DNA of 47,563 nt from JAQVYB01 sp964490935. Its GTDB lineage: Bacteria > Verrucomicrobiota > Kiritimatiellia > RZYC01. The position numbers were made by a program, and so were the translations under genes. Location: NCBI GenBank assembly GCA_964490935.1, contig CAZBEO010000021.1, forward strand, positions 1 to 47,563. The letters run 5' to 3'. Positions 15,924-23,780 of the stretch are shown one piece after another (position 1 is the stretch's first letter; every line of letters begins with the position of its first letter). The notes under the pieces were generated by a model, which did no database searches, was not told the DNA's origin, and saw only the letters and a list, made by a program, of their open reading frames with translations.

Positions 15924-17114
15924 ATGACAGCACGTAAGCAGCATATAGCCTTTGTCGCCCCGCGCTTCCCGGAAGGCGCCACCGTCGGCGGCGCCGAAAC
16001 GCTAATGAAAAATCTGGCCCACCGACTTGCCGCGGACGGATGCCGCGTCACCTTTCTGACCACCTGTGCGGAAGATCACCTAACCTGGGCAAACACCCTG
16101 CCCGCAGGCACGCGAAAAGTCGGTCCGATCGAAGTCACTCGCTTCCCCGTGGATCAGAAAAATGACGCTGGCGCCTTCTCGGACATTCAAAGCGAAATCG
16201 TCTTGAACGTGGAGCTTTCTCGTGCCGAAGAACAGATATGGATTGAAAACAGCGTGAACAGTCAGGCGCTCTACACCCACTTGCAGGAAAAAGGCGATGC
16301 GTACGATTGCATTATTACCGGCCCGTACCTCTTCGGCATCCCTTGGTTCGCCGCACAGATTCACCCGGAGAAAACCCTCCTGCTCCCCTGCCTGCACGAT
16401 GAACCCTACGCCCGCCTGAGCATCATGCGCGAACTGTTTCATGCGGTACGCGGTGTGATCTACAATGCGGAACCAGAGGCACGTCTGGCCGAACGCCTCT
16501 ACGGCATTTCTCCCGAAAAAGGGCGGGTGGTCGGCATGGGACTTGATCCCTTTGAAACCAACGCCGCCGCCTTTCGCAAAAAATTCGGCATCGAGCGTCC
16601 CTACGTGATATACAGCGGGCGCCGGGAAGTCGGCAAGGGCACCCCCCTGCTCACCCACTACCTTTCCACCTTCCGCGAACGCACCGGGCGGGACATCGCT
16701 CTACTCTGCACCGGCAGCGGAACGATCATCGCCCCCCCCGAGATGCAGGCGCACATTCTCGACCTCGGTTTTCTCTCCGAAGAAGACAAACACAACGCCA
16801 TGGCAGGCGCACTCGCCTTCATTCATCCCTCGACCTTCGAGAGCTTCGGCATCGTGCTGCTTGAATCATTTCTGGCGGGTACCCCCGCGCTGGTCCACGC
16901 CGCCAGCGAAGTCCTGAAGTGGCAATGCGAACAAGCCAATGCCGGACTCTGGTTCCGCCATTACCCCGATTTCGAAGAAGAACTGCTGTTGCTCCTCGAT
17001 CACCCGAAACTCCGCCAAAAAATGGGGGCCTCCGGCAGAGCCTACGTGCAGGCGACCTATTCTTGGAAGGCCGTAGAGGAGCGCCTGCTACGTGCCTTGG
17101 AGGAACTGCTGTGA
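15924..17114 (+). CDS. GT4-family glycosyltransferase
   Basis: A 396-residue GT-B enzyme, expected to be cytoplasmic and to transfer a sugar from a nucleotide donor during surface polysaccharide assembly. The N-terminal Rossmann half has VGGAETLMKNLAHRL, the acceptor-side signature near residue 25. The C-terminal donor half has VIYSGRREVGKGTPLL near 228 and the E-x7-E site HPSTFESFGIVLLESFLAG near 300. It overlaps the next glycosyltransferase by 4 nt (GTGA). Donor and acceptor cannot be predicted. Confidence 0.88.
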   Translation: MTARKQHIAFVAPRFPEGATVGGAETLMKNLAHRLAADGCRVTFLTTCAEDHLTWANTLPAGTRKVGPIEVTRFPVDQKNDAGAFSDIQSEIVLNVELSRAEEQIWIENSVNSQALYTHLQEKGDAYDCIITGPYLFGIPWFAAQIHPEKTLLLPCLHDEPYARLSIMRELFHAVRGVIYNAEPEARLAERLYGISPEKGRVVGMGLDPFETNAAAFRKKFGIERPYVIYSGRREVGKGTPLLTHYLSTFRERTGRDIALLCTGSGTIIAPPEMQAHILDLGFLSEEDKHNAMAGALAFIHPSTFESFGIVLLESFLAGTPALVHAASEVLKWQCEQANAGLWFRHYPDFEEELLLLLDHPKLRQKMGASGRAYVQATYSWKAVEERLLRALEELL

Positions 17115-18190
17115 CCAAAGCCATCCATCAGTTTGCCGCAGGATTCAGCCGGGGCGACGCCATCAGCAACGAAGCCCTGCTCATGCGGACTATCTTCCGT
17201 TCCTGGGGATACCAATCCGAAATCTACTCCGAAACCGCCCGAATACTCCCCGAACTGCGCAAAGACATACGCCACATCGCTGAGGCACCATCCACCCTCC
17301 AGCCCGACGACATCGCTCTCCTTCATCTCTCCATCGGCTCCGTGGTCAACACAACCTTTGCCTCGCTGACCTGCCGAAAAGCCCTCCTCTATCACAACAT
17401 CACTCCCCCGGACATGCTGAAAGGCCTCCAACCGCAAAGCGCACGCAACGCCGAAAAAGGATTGCAACAACTGAAGCAACTCGCGAACACCGCCACCGTG
17501 AATCTGGCCGACAGTCACTTCAACGCCGCCGAACTCACGGCACACGGCTACCCGAACGTGCAGGTGCTTCCCCTGATCCTCGATCTGAGCGCACTCGACC
17601 GCGCCACCGACCGAAAAACCCTAAAAAAATATCGCGACGGCCTCACCAACATCCTCTTTGTCGGACGCTGCGCACCCAACAAGCGCATTGAAGATGTTCT
17701 CGCTGCCTTTTATTACTACCAACGCTACGCCAATCCGAACTCGCGCCTCATTCACGCCGGCTCCTTCCACGGTGCCGAATCCTATCACGCCTTTCTGCTT
17801 ACCTTGGCGCACGAGCACGGACTGAAAAACACTGAAATGCCCGGCGCCCTGCCTCAATCCTCCCTCAATGCCTGCTACGCGTCAGCCGATCTCTTTCTCT
17901 GCATGAGCGAACACGAAGGCTTCTGCATTCCGCTGCTCGAAGCCATGGCGCGGGACGTACCCGTCCTCGCCTACGACGCAGGCGCCGTCGCCGAAACCAT
18001 GGACGGCGCTGGCGTGCTCTTCCGCGAAAAACGATACGATCTGATTGCCGAGATGATGCACCGACTCACCGGCGGCGACCCCGCCTTCCGTGAAGTCGTC
18101 CTCCACGGACAACGCCGACGCCTCGAACGCTACAAAAATCGCAATCTGGAAGAAGAACTGCGGGGCCACTTGGCCCCCCTGATGAAATAA
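17111..18190 (+). CDS. GT4-family glycosyltransferase, tandem paralogue 1
   Basis: A 359-residue GT-B enzyme. The start is GTG at 17111, overlapping the previous stop and preceded by a GGAGG site; the longer open frame upstream is in the previous gene. Motifs: GFSRGDAISNEALLMR near residue 11, LLYHNITPPDM near 93, NILFVGRCAPNKRIEDVLAA near 180 and SEHEGFCIPLLEAMARDVPV near 265. The next gene has the same motifs in the same places, so the two arose by duplication. A mannosyl- or glucosyl-transfer role in an O-antigen-like chain is plausible but not shown. Confidence 0.87.
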   Translation: MTKAIHQFAAGFSRGDAISNEALLMRTIFRSWGYQSEIYSETARILPELRKDIRHIAEAPSTLQPDDIALLHLSIGSVVNTTFASLTCRKALLYHNITPPDMLKGLQPQSARNAEKGLQQLKQLANTATVNLADSHFNAAELTAHGYPNVQVLPLILDLSALDRATDRKTLKKYRDGLTNILFVGRCAPNKRIEDVLAAFYYYQRYANPNSRLIHAGSFHGAESYHAFLLTLAHEHGLKNTEMPGALPQSSLNACYASADLFLCMSEHEGFCIPLLEAMARDVPVLAYDAGAVAETMDGAGVLFREKRYDLIAEMMHRLTGGDPAFREVVLHGQRRRLERYKNRNLEEELRGHLAPLMK

Positions 18191-18197
18191 AACCGTT

Positions 18198-19283
18198 ATG
18201 CCCCAACAACGCCTATTCTTATTGGTCGCAGGATACAGCCATGGCGATGCCATCAGCAATGAAGCACGCATCCTCCGCGACCTCTTCCGACGCCGAGGCC
18301 TCGAAAGCCACGTCGTATGCGAATCCTGCCGCATCCTGCCCGAACTCCAACACGACGCACTCACCCTCGAAGCCTTCACCGAAACCGTGCGCCCCAACGA
18401 CATCGCCTTTCTTCAACTCTCCATCGGCTCCGCCGTCAACGACGTCTTTCGCAAAGCCGACTGCCGGAAAGTACTCCTTTATCAAAACATCACGCCCGCC
18501 GAATACTTTCAGTGCATTCATCCCGGCCTTTCCGCGAGTCTGGCCTGGGGGCGACGCCAGTTGATCGAGCTGGCCGGTTGCGCCGAAATCACCCTGGCCG
18601 CCAGCACCTTCAACGCCCGCGAACTCGAAGCCGCAGGACACCCCCCCGCCGCACTCTTCCCGCTCCTCATCGACTGGTCCACCCTCACCACCGAATGCGA
18701 TCGCGCCCTCCTGAGCCAATGGAACGACGACAAAACCAACATCCTTTTTGTAGGCCGATGCGCCCCCAATAAAAAAATTGAAGATGTCCTCTTCGCCTTT
18801 CACTTCTTCCAGAAATACGTGGAACCCGAATCCCGCCTCATTCATGTTGGGTCCTATGCCGGAACCGAGAAATATCACTACTGGCTCAAAACCCTTGTGC
18901 GCAAAAACTCCATGCGGAACGTGGAACTCATCGGCACCCTCACACAGCCCGAACTAAATGCCGCCTACGCCTGCGCCAACGTATTCCTCTGCATGAGCGA
19001 ACACGAAGGCTTCTGCGTACCGCTCCTCGAAGCCATGCAGCACCGCGTACCGATCCTCGCCTTCGATGCCGGGGCCGTCGCCGAAACCCTTGGCGGAGCA
19101 GGCATACTCGTGCGCGCCAAAAAGTTCGATCAAATTGCCGAAATGATGGGCCGAATCGCCCACGACAAACCCTTCCGCCAAGCCCTGCTCGAAGGACAGG
19201 ACCGCCGCCTCGAAACCTACAAAGCCTTCGACATGGAAACACGCCTCCTCGAACTCCTCGCCCCCGTCCTGACCACCCACTAA
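18198..19283 (+). CDS. GT4-family glycosyltransferase, tandem paralogue 2
   Basis: A 361-residue GT-B enzyme starting 8 nt after its paralogue. Shared segments are GYSHGDAISNEARILRD near residue 12, LLYQNITPAEYF near 94, NILFVGRCAPNKKIEDVLFA near 182 and SEHEGFCVPLLEAMQHRVPI near 268. The two have clearly diverged, so they probably differ in acceptor or linkage. It is the last gene of this operon; no terminator is visible after it. Confidence 0.87.
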   Translation: MPQQRLFLLVAGYSHGDAISNEARILRDLFRRRGLESHVVCESCRILPELQHDALTLEAFTETVRPNDIAFLQLSIGSAVNDVFRKADCRKVLLYQNITPAEYFQCIHPGLSASLAWGRRQLIELAGCAEITLAASTFNARELEAAGHPPAALFPLLIDWSTLTTECDRALLSQWNDDKTNILFVGRCAPNKKIEDVLFAFHFFQKYVEPESRLIHVGSYAGTEKYHYWLKTLVRKNSMRNVELIGTLTQPELNAAYACANVFLCMSEHEGFCVPLLEAMQHRVPILAFDAGAVAETLGGAGILVRAKKFDQIAEMMGRIAHDKPFRQALLEGQDRRLETYKAFDMETRLLELLAPVLTTH

Positions 19284-19349
19284 AGAAATGCGGAATACCG
19301 GGGGAAACAAACCACTAATCTGCACTGATTTTCACTAATGGGATGAGTA

Positions 19350-19371
19350 GGGCGAGCGTCCCTGCGAGCCG
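19350..19371 (-). repeat. Fragment of the 42.8-43.4 kb array repeat
   Basis: These 22 bases are the reverse complement of 43015-43036 in the tandem array with a single mismatch (21 of 22 identical). It shows that part of the array unit occurs elsewhere as a solitary copy. Confidence 0.7.
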
Positions 19372-19515
19372 CTAATGCTTTTTTTTACTACAAAATACGG
19401 GCGCGAAAAGCTCCACCTTCTCTCTATGAGTTCTGTACTACTATCTCTCATAATTGTGTTTTTTCACGCAAATATATATTCTGACCGGATATATCTTGTT
19501 GATCATCTTTGTATT

Positions 19516-19632
19516 AGACAGGATTAACAGGATGGGCAGGATTATGTTTTGCGAAGGGATAAATTTCGGTTTGCTGCTGACAAGCAGGATCATTTTATCA
19601 CGTAAATCCTGTCGATCCTTTCAAAAAAGCAT
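19516..19632. repeat. Degenerate inverted CAGGAT repeat pair
   Basis: GACAGGATTAACAGGAT and GGGCAGGATT near 19516-19543 face AAATCCTGTCGATCCTTT near 19603-19622 in inverted orientation. The arms are imperfect and consist of short CAGGATT-type words. Confidence 0.45.
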
Positions 19633-19721
19633 TTGGTTGCGGCTATGCTGCTCCAAGTACTTCCGCGCCAGAGCCTCCAGAATATACACCTCCCCAGCGT
19701 GAATTTTCGTTTGCTTTCCAT
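19621..19721 (-). pseudogene. Possible frameshifted small ORF
   Basis: A TAGGAGGGG ribosome site precedes ATG at 19721 on the minus strand. The first codons read MESKRKF, and one frame shift later the text continues as HAGEVYILEALARKYLEQHS to a TGA at 19621-19623. Read together it would be about 33 residues. It may be a decayed gene or chance; no family is recognised. Confidence 0.25.
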
Positions 19722-19785
19722 AATCAACCCCTCCTAATATCGCAATAAACAGTCTATAATGCTTTCCATCCCATAGGGGGATATC

Positions 19786-20375
19786 ATGGAAAGTTTTCCG
19801 CTTATGCCACTGTTGGGATTTGAGATGAGAATACTGATATCAATCCTGATCTTGACTGCCTCTCAGCTCTCCTTTGGGCAAGAAACGCTGAGCTTGGAAG
19901 AGGAGGTGAACAGTTCCTGGATAAGTAGCAATTACACAGCGATCATCGAGGCCGTTTACGCAGCGTTGCAGGAAGACCCCACGATCTCCTGGCCCTGTGC
20001 TTGAAGCACGGCTACTACATGTCGGTAGAAGAAGACATTGATAGGGCAAAGAAGAGTTCTGCTCAGATGGTCGCAGAAGTGGACAGCCGAATTCAGAACG
20101 CGAAGGGCGCTGTTTACGATCTCGCCAAAGCGATCGCGGAAATAGAGGGTCCCGACCCGAACCCACCCACGCCTCTCATTAATCCCAAACGCATGGCGTT
20201 CCGGCACAAGAAATCCCCTGATGCCTTTCCGTTCATGGCGTTGTACAAATGGTTCAGTGAGAATGTGGAGCTTTTCGAGAACGTAGATGAACATAATCCC
20301 AACAAAAGCGGTCGGAGCTTACCGTTGACCCGCTTGGCGATTCAACGGAAGCTCAACCGTAGCGTTCACTTCTGA
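19786..20375 (+). pseudogene. Frameshifted secreted protein gene, unknown family
   Basis: The first part starts at ATG 19786 with an AGGGGG site and encodes a signal peptide (hydrophobic ILISILILTASQLSFGQ) and NYTAIIEAVYAALQEDP. It then meets a stop at 20002-20004. In the -1 frame, sense continues directly as HDLLALCLKHGYYMSVEEDI and on to 20375. Joining the frames at the CCCC run (19977-19980) gives a continuous protein of about 195 residues, so one base is missing there. It may be a true pseudogene, a sequencing error in a C run or, less likely, programmed frameshifting. The combined protein is secreted; function is unknown. Confidence 0.6.
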
Positions 20376-20439
20376 AAAAAGATAATGCGAAAATGAGACG
20401 GTTGTGTATACTGTAGCAAGTGCTTTTGGAGATATTCGT

Positions 20440-20649
20440 ATGAAGAAAGAATTCAATGTTGTGATTGAGCAAGACGAGGACGGCTATTTTGTAGCCACGG
20501 TGCCATCCCTTCGCGGATGTCATACACAAGCCAAGAGCCTGGACGTTTTGATAAGTCGTATCAAGGAGGCCATTGAATTGTGCCTGGAGGTTGAAGAGCC
20601 CGTTTCCAATCATTTTGTCGGCGTTCAGCGAGTTGCAGTAATGGCATGA
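20440..20649 (+). CDS. hicB: HicB-like antitoxin (orphan)
   Basis: A 69-residue protein of the HicB antitoxin fold, a degraded RNase H-like domain: MKKEFNVVIEQDEDGYFVAT, then VPSLRGCHTQAKSLDVLISR and a final helix EAIELCLEVEE. The ATG at 20440 has a GGAG site 8 nt upstream; the frame extends further up but that part does not fit the family. HicB normally neutralises HicA, an mRNA interferase, and may bind DNA to control its operon. Here no C-terminal DNA-binding domain is present, and the expected toxin gene is only an 11-codon stub. Confidence 0.82.
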   Translation: MKKEFNVVIEQDEDGYFVATVPSLRGCHTQAKSLDVLISRIKEAIELCLEVEEPVSNHFVGVQRVAVMA

Positions 20650-20681
20650 GCACGTTTCCGACAATCAAGGGCAGCCCTTAA
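20646..20681 (+). pseudogene. HicA toxin stub
   Basis: An ATG overlapping the hicB stop (ATGA) starts MSTFPTIKGSP and ends at TAA 20679-20681. The first residues look like the start of a HicA protein (MSxFPxIKG), after which the frame ends inside a small palindrome (AAGGGC-A-GCCCTT). No continuation with the HicA HGSH-like motif is seen downstream, so the toxin has been lost or cut by an insertion. Confidence 0.5.
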
Positions 20682-20863
20682 AAATTAAGAGAAGCCTGCT
20701 TCTCCTCCATTTTGGCGACAGCCCCCAGCTGCAACGCACCCCTCCGCTCCGTCTTCAAAAAAACCCACACTGCGACCCGCCAAGACCACCTCTTCAGGCA
20801 ACCATCCCGCCTCCCTTCTTGCCATCGCAATCAAGATAACGCTCTTTTGACCAAACATCCCCC

Positions 20864-20892
20864 TTGCCCCCATCAAAAAAGAGCCGTATAAA
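20864..20892 (+). promoter_or_regulatory. Promoter for candidate ncRNA
   Basis: TTGCCC (20864-20869) and TATAAA (20887-20892) are separated by exactly 17 nt. Transcription would begin near 20899. It lies in a gap with no coding sequence and is followed about 200 nt later by a strong terminator. Confidence 0.55.
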
Positions 20893-20898
20893 ACCCAT

Positions 20899-21098
20899 GG
20901 ACACAGGGTATTGCCGCGGCTCCGTTCAACAACGTTTTATCCAGAATGCCGCCGATAACACCCTGCGAAAAATCAACGTAATGAACGGCGTCACTCAGGA
21001 TAAAACGCTAAATGTTCGGTTACGAAGGCACCATGCCACTCAAATAGGAACCAGCATACCCAATCACCAGAAAGCCCGGGATATTCCCCGGGCTTTTC
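20899..21098 (+). ncRNA. Candidate structured RNA of about 200 nt (6S-like layout)
   Basis: Between the promoter and terminator no protein frame makes sense, but the RNA can fold extensively. A closing stem pairs 20906-20914 with 21054-21061 (GGGTAT/ATACCC plus GC/GC with one bulge), continued by 20918-20923 with 21047-21052 (one mismatch). Inside is a 10-bp perfect stem, 20933-20942 with 20998-21007 (CGTTTTATCC/GGATAAAACG). The 3' side of the gap holds two small hairpins, TTCG/CGAA (21015-21026) and GGCA/TGCC (21027-21037). Closing stem, asymmetric internal bubble with a 3'-side hairpin, and an apical stem recall 6S RNA, and the length fits, but no sequence signature proves it. A novel sRNA is the alternative. 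Confidence 0.45.
21071..21097 (+). terminator. Rho-independent terminator
   Basis: AAAGCCCGGG (21071-21080) pairs with CCCGGGCTTT (21087-21096), loop ATATTC, followed by a short T run. It ends the candidate RNA upstream of the DUF2089 operon. Confidence 0.85.
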
Positions 21099-21186
21099 TT
21101 GTGTCGTGCCCGAATATGGGTTTTACGCCATTGAATATGAAATATCCGCACTTTATTCGCATATATAATCAATATTATTAATCGTG

Positions 21187-21227
21187 ATATTAATATTGTT
21201 GACTCTCATATTAATATATTCTATTAC
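21187..21227 (+). promoter_or_regulatory. DUF2089-operon promoter with two in-phase palindromic sites
   Basis: TTGACT (21199-21204) and TATTAC (21222-21227) are 17 nt apart. The self-complementary decamer ATATTAATAT occurs at 21187-21196, just upstream of the -35, and again at 21208-21217, inside the spacer; the centres are 21 bp apart, two helical turns. The first codon of the DUF2089 gene (21234) is 7 nt after the -10, so the transcript is probably leaderless; no ribosome site is seen. Autorepression by the DUF2089 protein is a natural inference. Confidence 0.6.
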
Positions 21228-21233
21228 AGCGAT

Positions 21234-21530
21234 ATGAAAAAGCTACCAACCATTTGTCCAAGTTGTGGGGAAAAACTGGGGGTTAAACGACTATGTTGCC
21301 GTCACTGCGAAACCGAGGTGGAGGGTTCATATTCGTTGCCGCCTATCGCTCGACTCTCGGTTGAGGATCAAGACTTCATTGTGCAATTCACGAAAGCGAG
21401 CGGAAGCCTGAAAACTATGGCAAAACTCCTGGGAGTGAGCTATCCAACGGTTCGCAACCGACTGGATGAAGTCATTGATCGGCTTGAGAATATGGAGTCA
21501 GTCGAGGAGGGGCACAGCAATGCGAAATGA
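21234..21530 (+). CDS. DUF2089 zinc-ribbon/HTH regulator
   Basis: A 98-residue protein of the DUF2089 type. Residues 8-26 form a zinc ribbon (CPSCGEKL then CCRHCETEVEG) and residues 40-85 a helix-turn-helix segment with SLKTMAKLLGVSYPTVRNRL, the family hallmark. It is probably a small DNA-binding regulator that opens a seven-gene operon. Its promoter appears leaderless and has paired palindromes. The gene overlaps the next by 11 nt, and the GAGGAGGGG site for that gene lies inside it, so expression of the two is coupled. Confidence 0.88.
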   Translation: MKKLPTICPSCGEKLGVKRLCCRHCETEVEGSYSLPPIARLSVEDQDFIVQFTKASGSLKTMAKLLGVSYPTVRNRLDEVIDRLENMESVEEGHSNAK

Positions 21531-23238
21531 GAGTGTTGAGAAAAGAACTGTTACCTCATGGTTATTCAACCCGTTCAAATATGTGGCCGGCACACAATCT
21601 CTGCTGATTGGTGCAATAGCCATTGCCCTGACGGCATATATCGGATCACTCAGCAAGACACACTTTGATGGTGTTCTCGATACCCATACCGGCCTTGTCG
21701 CCCCTTTGTGGTGTTACTTCGCCGAAGGTGCCATCAGCTGGCTTTGCATGATAGCCGTCCTTCTGGTTATGGGAAGAATCTTCTCTGCCAGTTCCTTTCG
21801 TATCGTAGATCTCATGGGTACACAGGCGATGGCACGTTGGCCGATGGTGATGGCAGGTCTTGCCCTGCTGGCGGGCGGTTTTGAACGATTTGCGCAATAT
21901 CTGATGTGGCAGTTCATGCGCACCGGAACCCCTGTCCCCTTTGTCATGAGTGATATGCTGGTCTTCTCAATCGTTCTAACCATCCTGTTCACGGCGACAT
22001 GCTGGATGGTCTTCCTCATGTATCGATCCTACAGCATTTCATGCAATCTGAAGGGCGGAAAGGCCGTTGCAACATTCGTTATCGGCCTTGCGGTGGCCGA
22101 AGTCCTCTCAAAGATCTTCATCGGTCTGATGCTCAACCAGATTGTTTGTGATCACAGTTGGAAACCCCTTGTTGACCTACCACCGGTAAGTACAACGATT
22201 GACCGAAAGTACGCCTATGCCCGGCACATCACTTTTGAAGACGATGCCAACATCGAGATAATCAACGACGACAAAGGTTTAACCGCTTGCGTTGAGAATG
22301 GAGAATTTCGCATTCATGGCATCACGACGGACGCGGAATGGAAAGCCGACGCAGTGAAAACCCATTTTGAAGATAACGGAGGTGAACTTGACATCTCCGG
22401 AACCTTCCGAATCGAGAAAGAAACAGCCAACGGGCTGGTGTTTCTTGGCCTCAGCACGGAACGCGGCGGCGCCCTCATTCAGATGTATCAATGGGGTGGC
22501 TTAGTGCGGCAGTATCAGATCCAGACAAGATGGTACAAAATCCCATGCACCGTTCTAAACAACCGCATGAGACTTCGCGCACGAGGAAACGAGGAAGAAG
22601 TATTCAACAAGCTGCGTATCCACATCCGCTCGGATCGACAACATGCGGACTTCTATGTCAATGATGACTATTTTGATACCGTTGCCTTCGAAGAACCGTT
22701 CGGGAAAATACTGTCCGTCAAACTGGAACTTCAAACTCCGAGGAAGGATGCTGAGTTTGATATCCGATTCGATGATCTGCTCATTCGTTCGGATAATCCT
22801 CTGGAGGGGTCTCAGCCGCCTGAGCAAGAAGAAATAGTCATTGATAGCGCACCCCGCTCAGTAGATGCATTGATCCAGGAGCTGTCCAGCAGTGACACTG
22901 CCGTGCGGTACCGGGCATCCATCGAGCTTGCCGACCTTGGACCGATCGCTGAACCGGCAGTTCCCGCGTTGATTGAGGCCGCAAAAGATCTCAAGATCTG
23001 TGCAGGCCCTGTCGTGGCGCTGGGTCAAATCGGCGTCGTCAACGACGAGGTCACTGCTGTGATTTTGGATGCACTGACACATGATGCCAAATGGGATCGC
23101 TGTCAGGCCGCAATCGCTCTGGCCCGGCTGAACGTCCAGACGGCAAGACCGAACCTTGAGAGTTTGAAAGATGACATAGATGCAGATGTACGCCACCACG
23201 CAGACATCGCCTTGGACATGCTCCAAAAACAGAAATAG
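21520..23238 (+). CDS. Membrane protein: Yip1-like, jelly-roll and HEAT-repeat domains
   Basis: A 572-residue multidomain protein. Residues about 15-220 hold five or six transmembrane helices in a Yip1-like arrangement (FNPFKYVAGTQSLLIG at the start). Residues about 230-430 look like a LamG/jelly-roll beta-sandwich (LDISGTFRIE, LRIHIRSDRQHADFYVNDDY, FDIRFDDLLIRSD). Residues about 450-570 are HEAT/PBS-lyase-like repeats (VRYRASIELADLGP, DRCQAAIALARL). The start at 21520 overlaps the DUF2089 gene and has a strong GAGGAGGGG site. The domain set suggests a sensor or scaffold in the envelope; function is unknown. Confidence 0.75.
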   Translation: MRNESVEKRTVTSWLFNPFKYVAGTQSLLIGAIAIALTAYIGSLSKTHFDGVLDTHTGLVAPLWCYFAEGAISWLCMIAVLLVMGRIFSASSFRIVDLMGTQAMARWPMVMAGLALLAGGFERFAQYLMWQFMRTGTPVPFVMSDMLVFSIVLTILFTATCWMVFLMYRSYSISCNLKGGKAVATFVIGLAVAEVLSKIFIGLMLNQIVCDHSWKPLVDLPPVSTTIDRKYAYARHITFEDDANIEIINDDKGLTACVENGEFRIHGITTDAEWKADAVKTHFEDNGGELDISGTFRIEKETANGLVFLGLSTERGGALIQMYQWGGLVRQYQIQTRWYKIPCTVLNNRMRLRARGNEEEVFNKLRIHIRSDRQHADFYVNDDYFDTVAFEEPFGKILSVKLELQTPRKDAEFDIRFDDLLIRSDNPLEGSQPPEQEEIVIDSAPRSVDALIQELSSSDTAVRYRASIELADLGPIAEPAVPALIEAAKDLKICAGPVVALGQIGVVNDEVTAVILDALTHDAKWDRCQAAIALARLNVQTARPNLESLKDDIDADVRHHADIALDMLQKQK

Positions 23239-23260
23239 CTCAATGCAAGGAGAGGACACA

Positions 23261-23740
23261 ATGAGAAGAATATTACTCACGATGATAGCGATAGCATTGC
23301 TGGCTCCATTCGTAGCAATGGCTGGCTCCGAACCTTTTCCGCCGCAGGAGTTGATCGGAACCTGGATCGGGAACGTAGAGATCTTCGGAAGCAAATACAA
23401 GACTGACCCATACCCAAGCACCGCACCCGAAGACAACCCGGCAGTTACCGTCACCATACATTCCGACGGAACCGTAACAGGTGGCATCGGTGACGCCCTA
23501 TTCAAGCAAGCCTCTGTCCATAAGAATCGTGGCTGGCTCGGGCGAAAACTGAATCTGAAGTCGGACTACATCGTTTCCGGCGGCATGTTGCAAGGCAAAG
23601 TGACTTCCAAAGACAAAGGAACAGACAACAAGTTCACTGTCCCGTTCGATCTCAAAGATGGAAGATTCGAAGGCACCATCATGCTGCTTCCCAAGTTTCC
23701 ACTGACCCGGCCCATGTACCTAACAAGAGAGAGAACGTGA
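23261..23740 (+). CDS. Secreted protein of unknown function
   Basis: A 159-residue exported protein. Residues 1-21 are a clear signal peptide (hydrophobic core, cleavage after VAMA). The mature part has ELIGTWIGNVEIFGSKY near residue 30 and alternating beta-type segments ending in DLKDGRFEGTIMLL, suggesting a small beta-barrel or lipocalin-like fold. The ATG at 23261 has an AGGAGAGG site. It lies 22 nt after the HEAT protein gene and belongs to the same operon. No family is recognised. Confidence 0.72.
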   Translation: MRRILLTMIAIALLAPFVAMAGSEPFPPQELIGTWIGNVEIFGSKYKTDPYPSTAPEDNPAVTVTIHSDGTVTGGIGDALFKQASVHKNRGWLGRKLNLKSDYIVSGGMLQGKVTSKDKGTDNKFTVPFDLKDGRFEGTIMLLPKFPLTRPMYLTRERT

Positions 23741-23780
23741 TGGACAGCATAGATATCCTGTTCGATGAGAGGATGCGATA

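Larger units (their letters stand above)
19284..19785. other. Repeat-rich intergenic region
   Basis: No intact gene. The stretch holds degenerate phrase-like repeats: CTAATCTGCACTGATTTTC near 19317, a fragment of the array repeat (19350-19371), and the inverted pair of CAGGAT-containing segments (19516-19632). A short frameshifted frame lies on the minus strand at 19621-19721. Confidence 0.6.

Noticed and set aside
20685..20876. Minus-strand frame of 63 residues
   Set aside because: No ribosome site or family signature; purine-rich text looks like chance.
20930..21010. Possible integron attC site (long inverted repeat with CGTTTTATCC arms)
   Set aside because: No RYYYAAC/GTTRRRY core pair at the ends and no neighbouring cassette copies; a structured RNA explains the pairing better.
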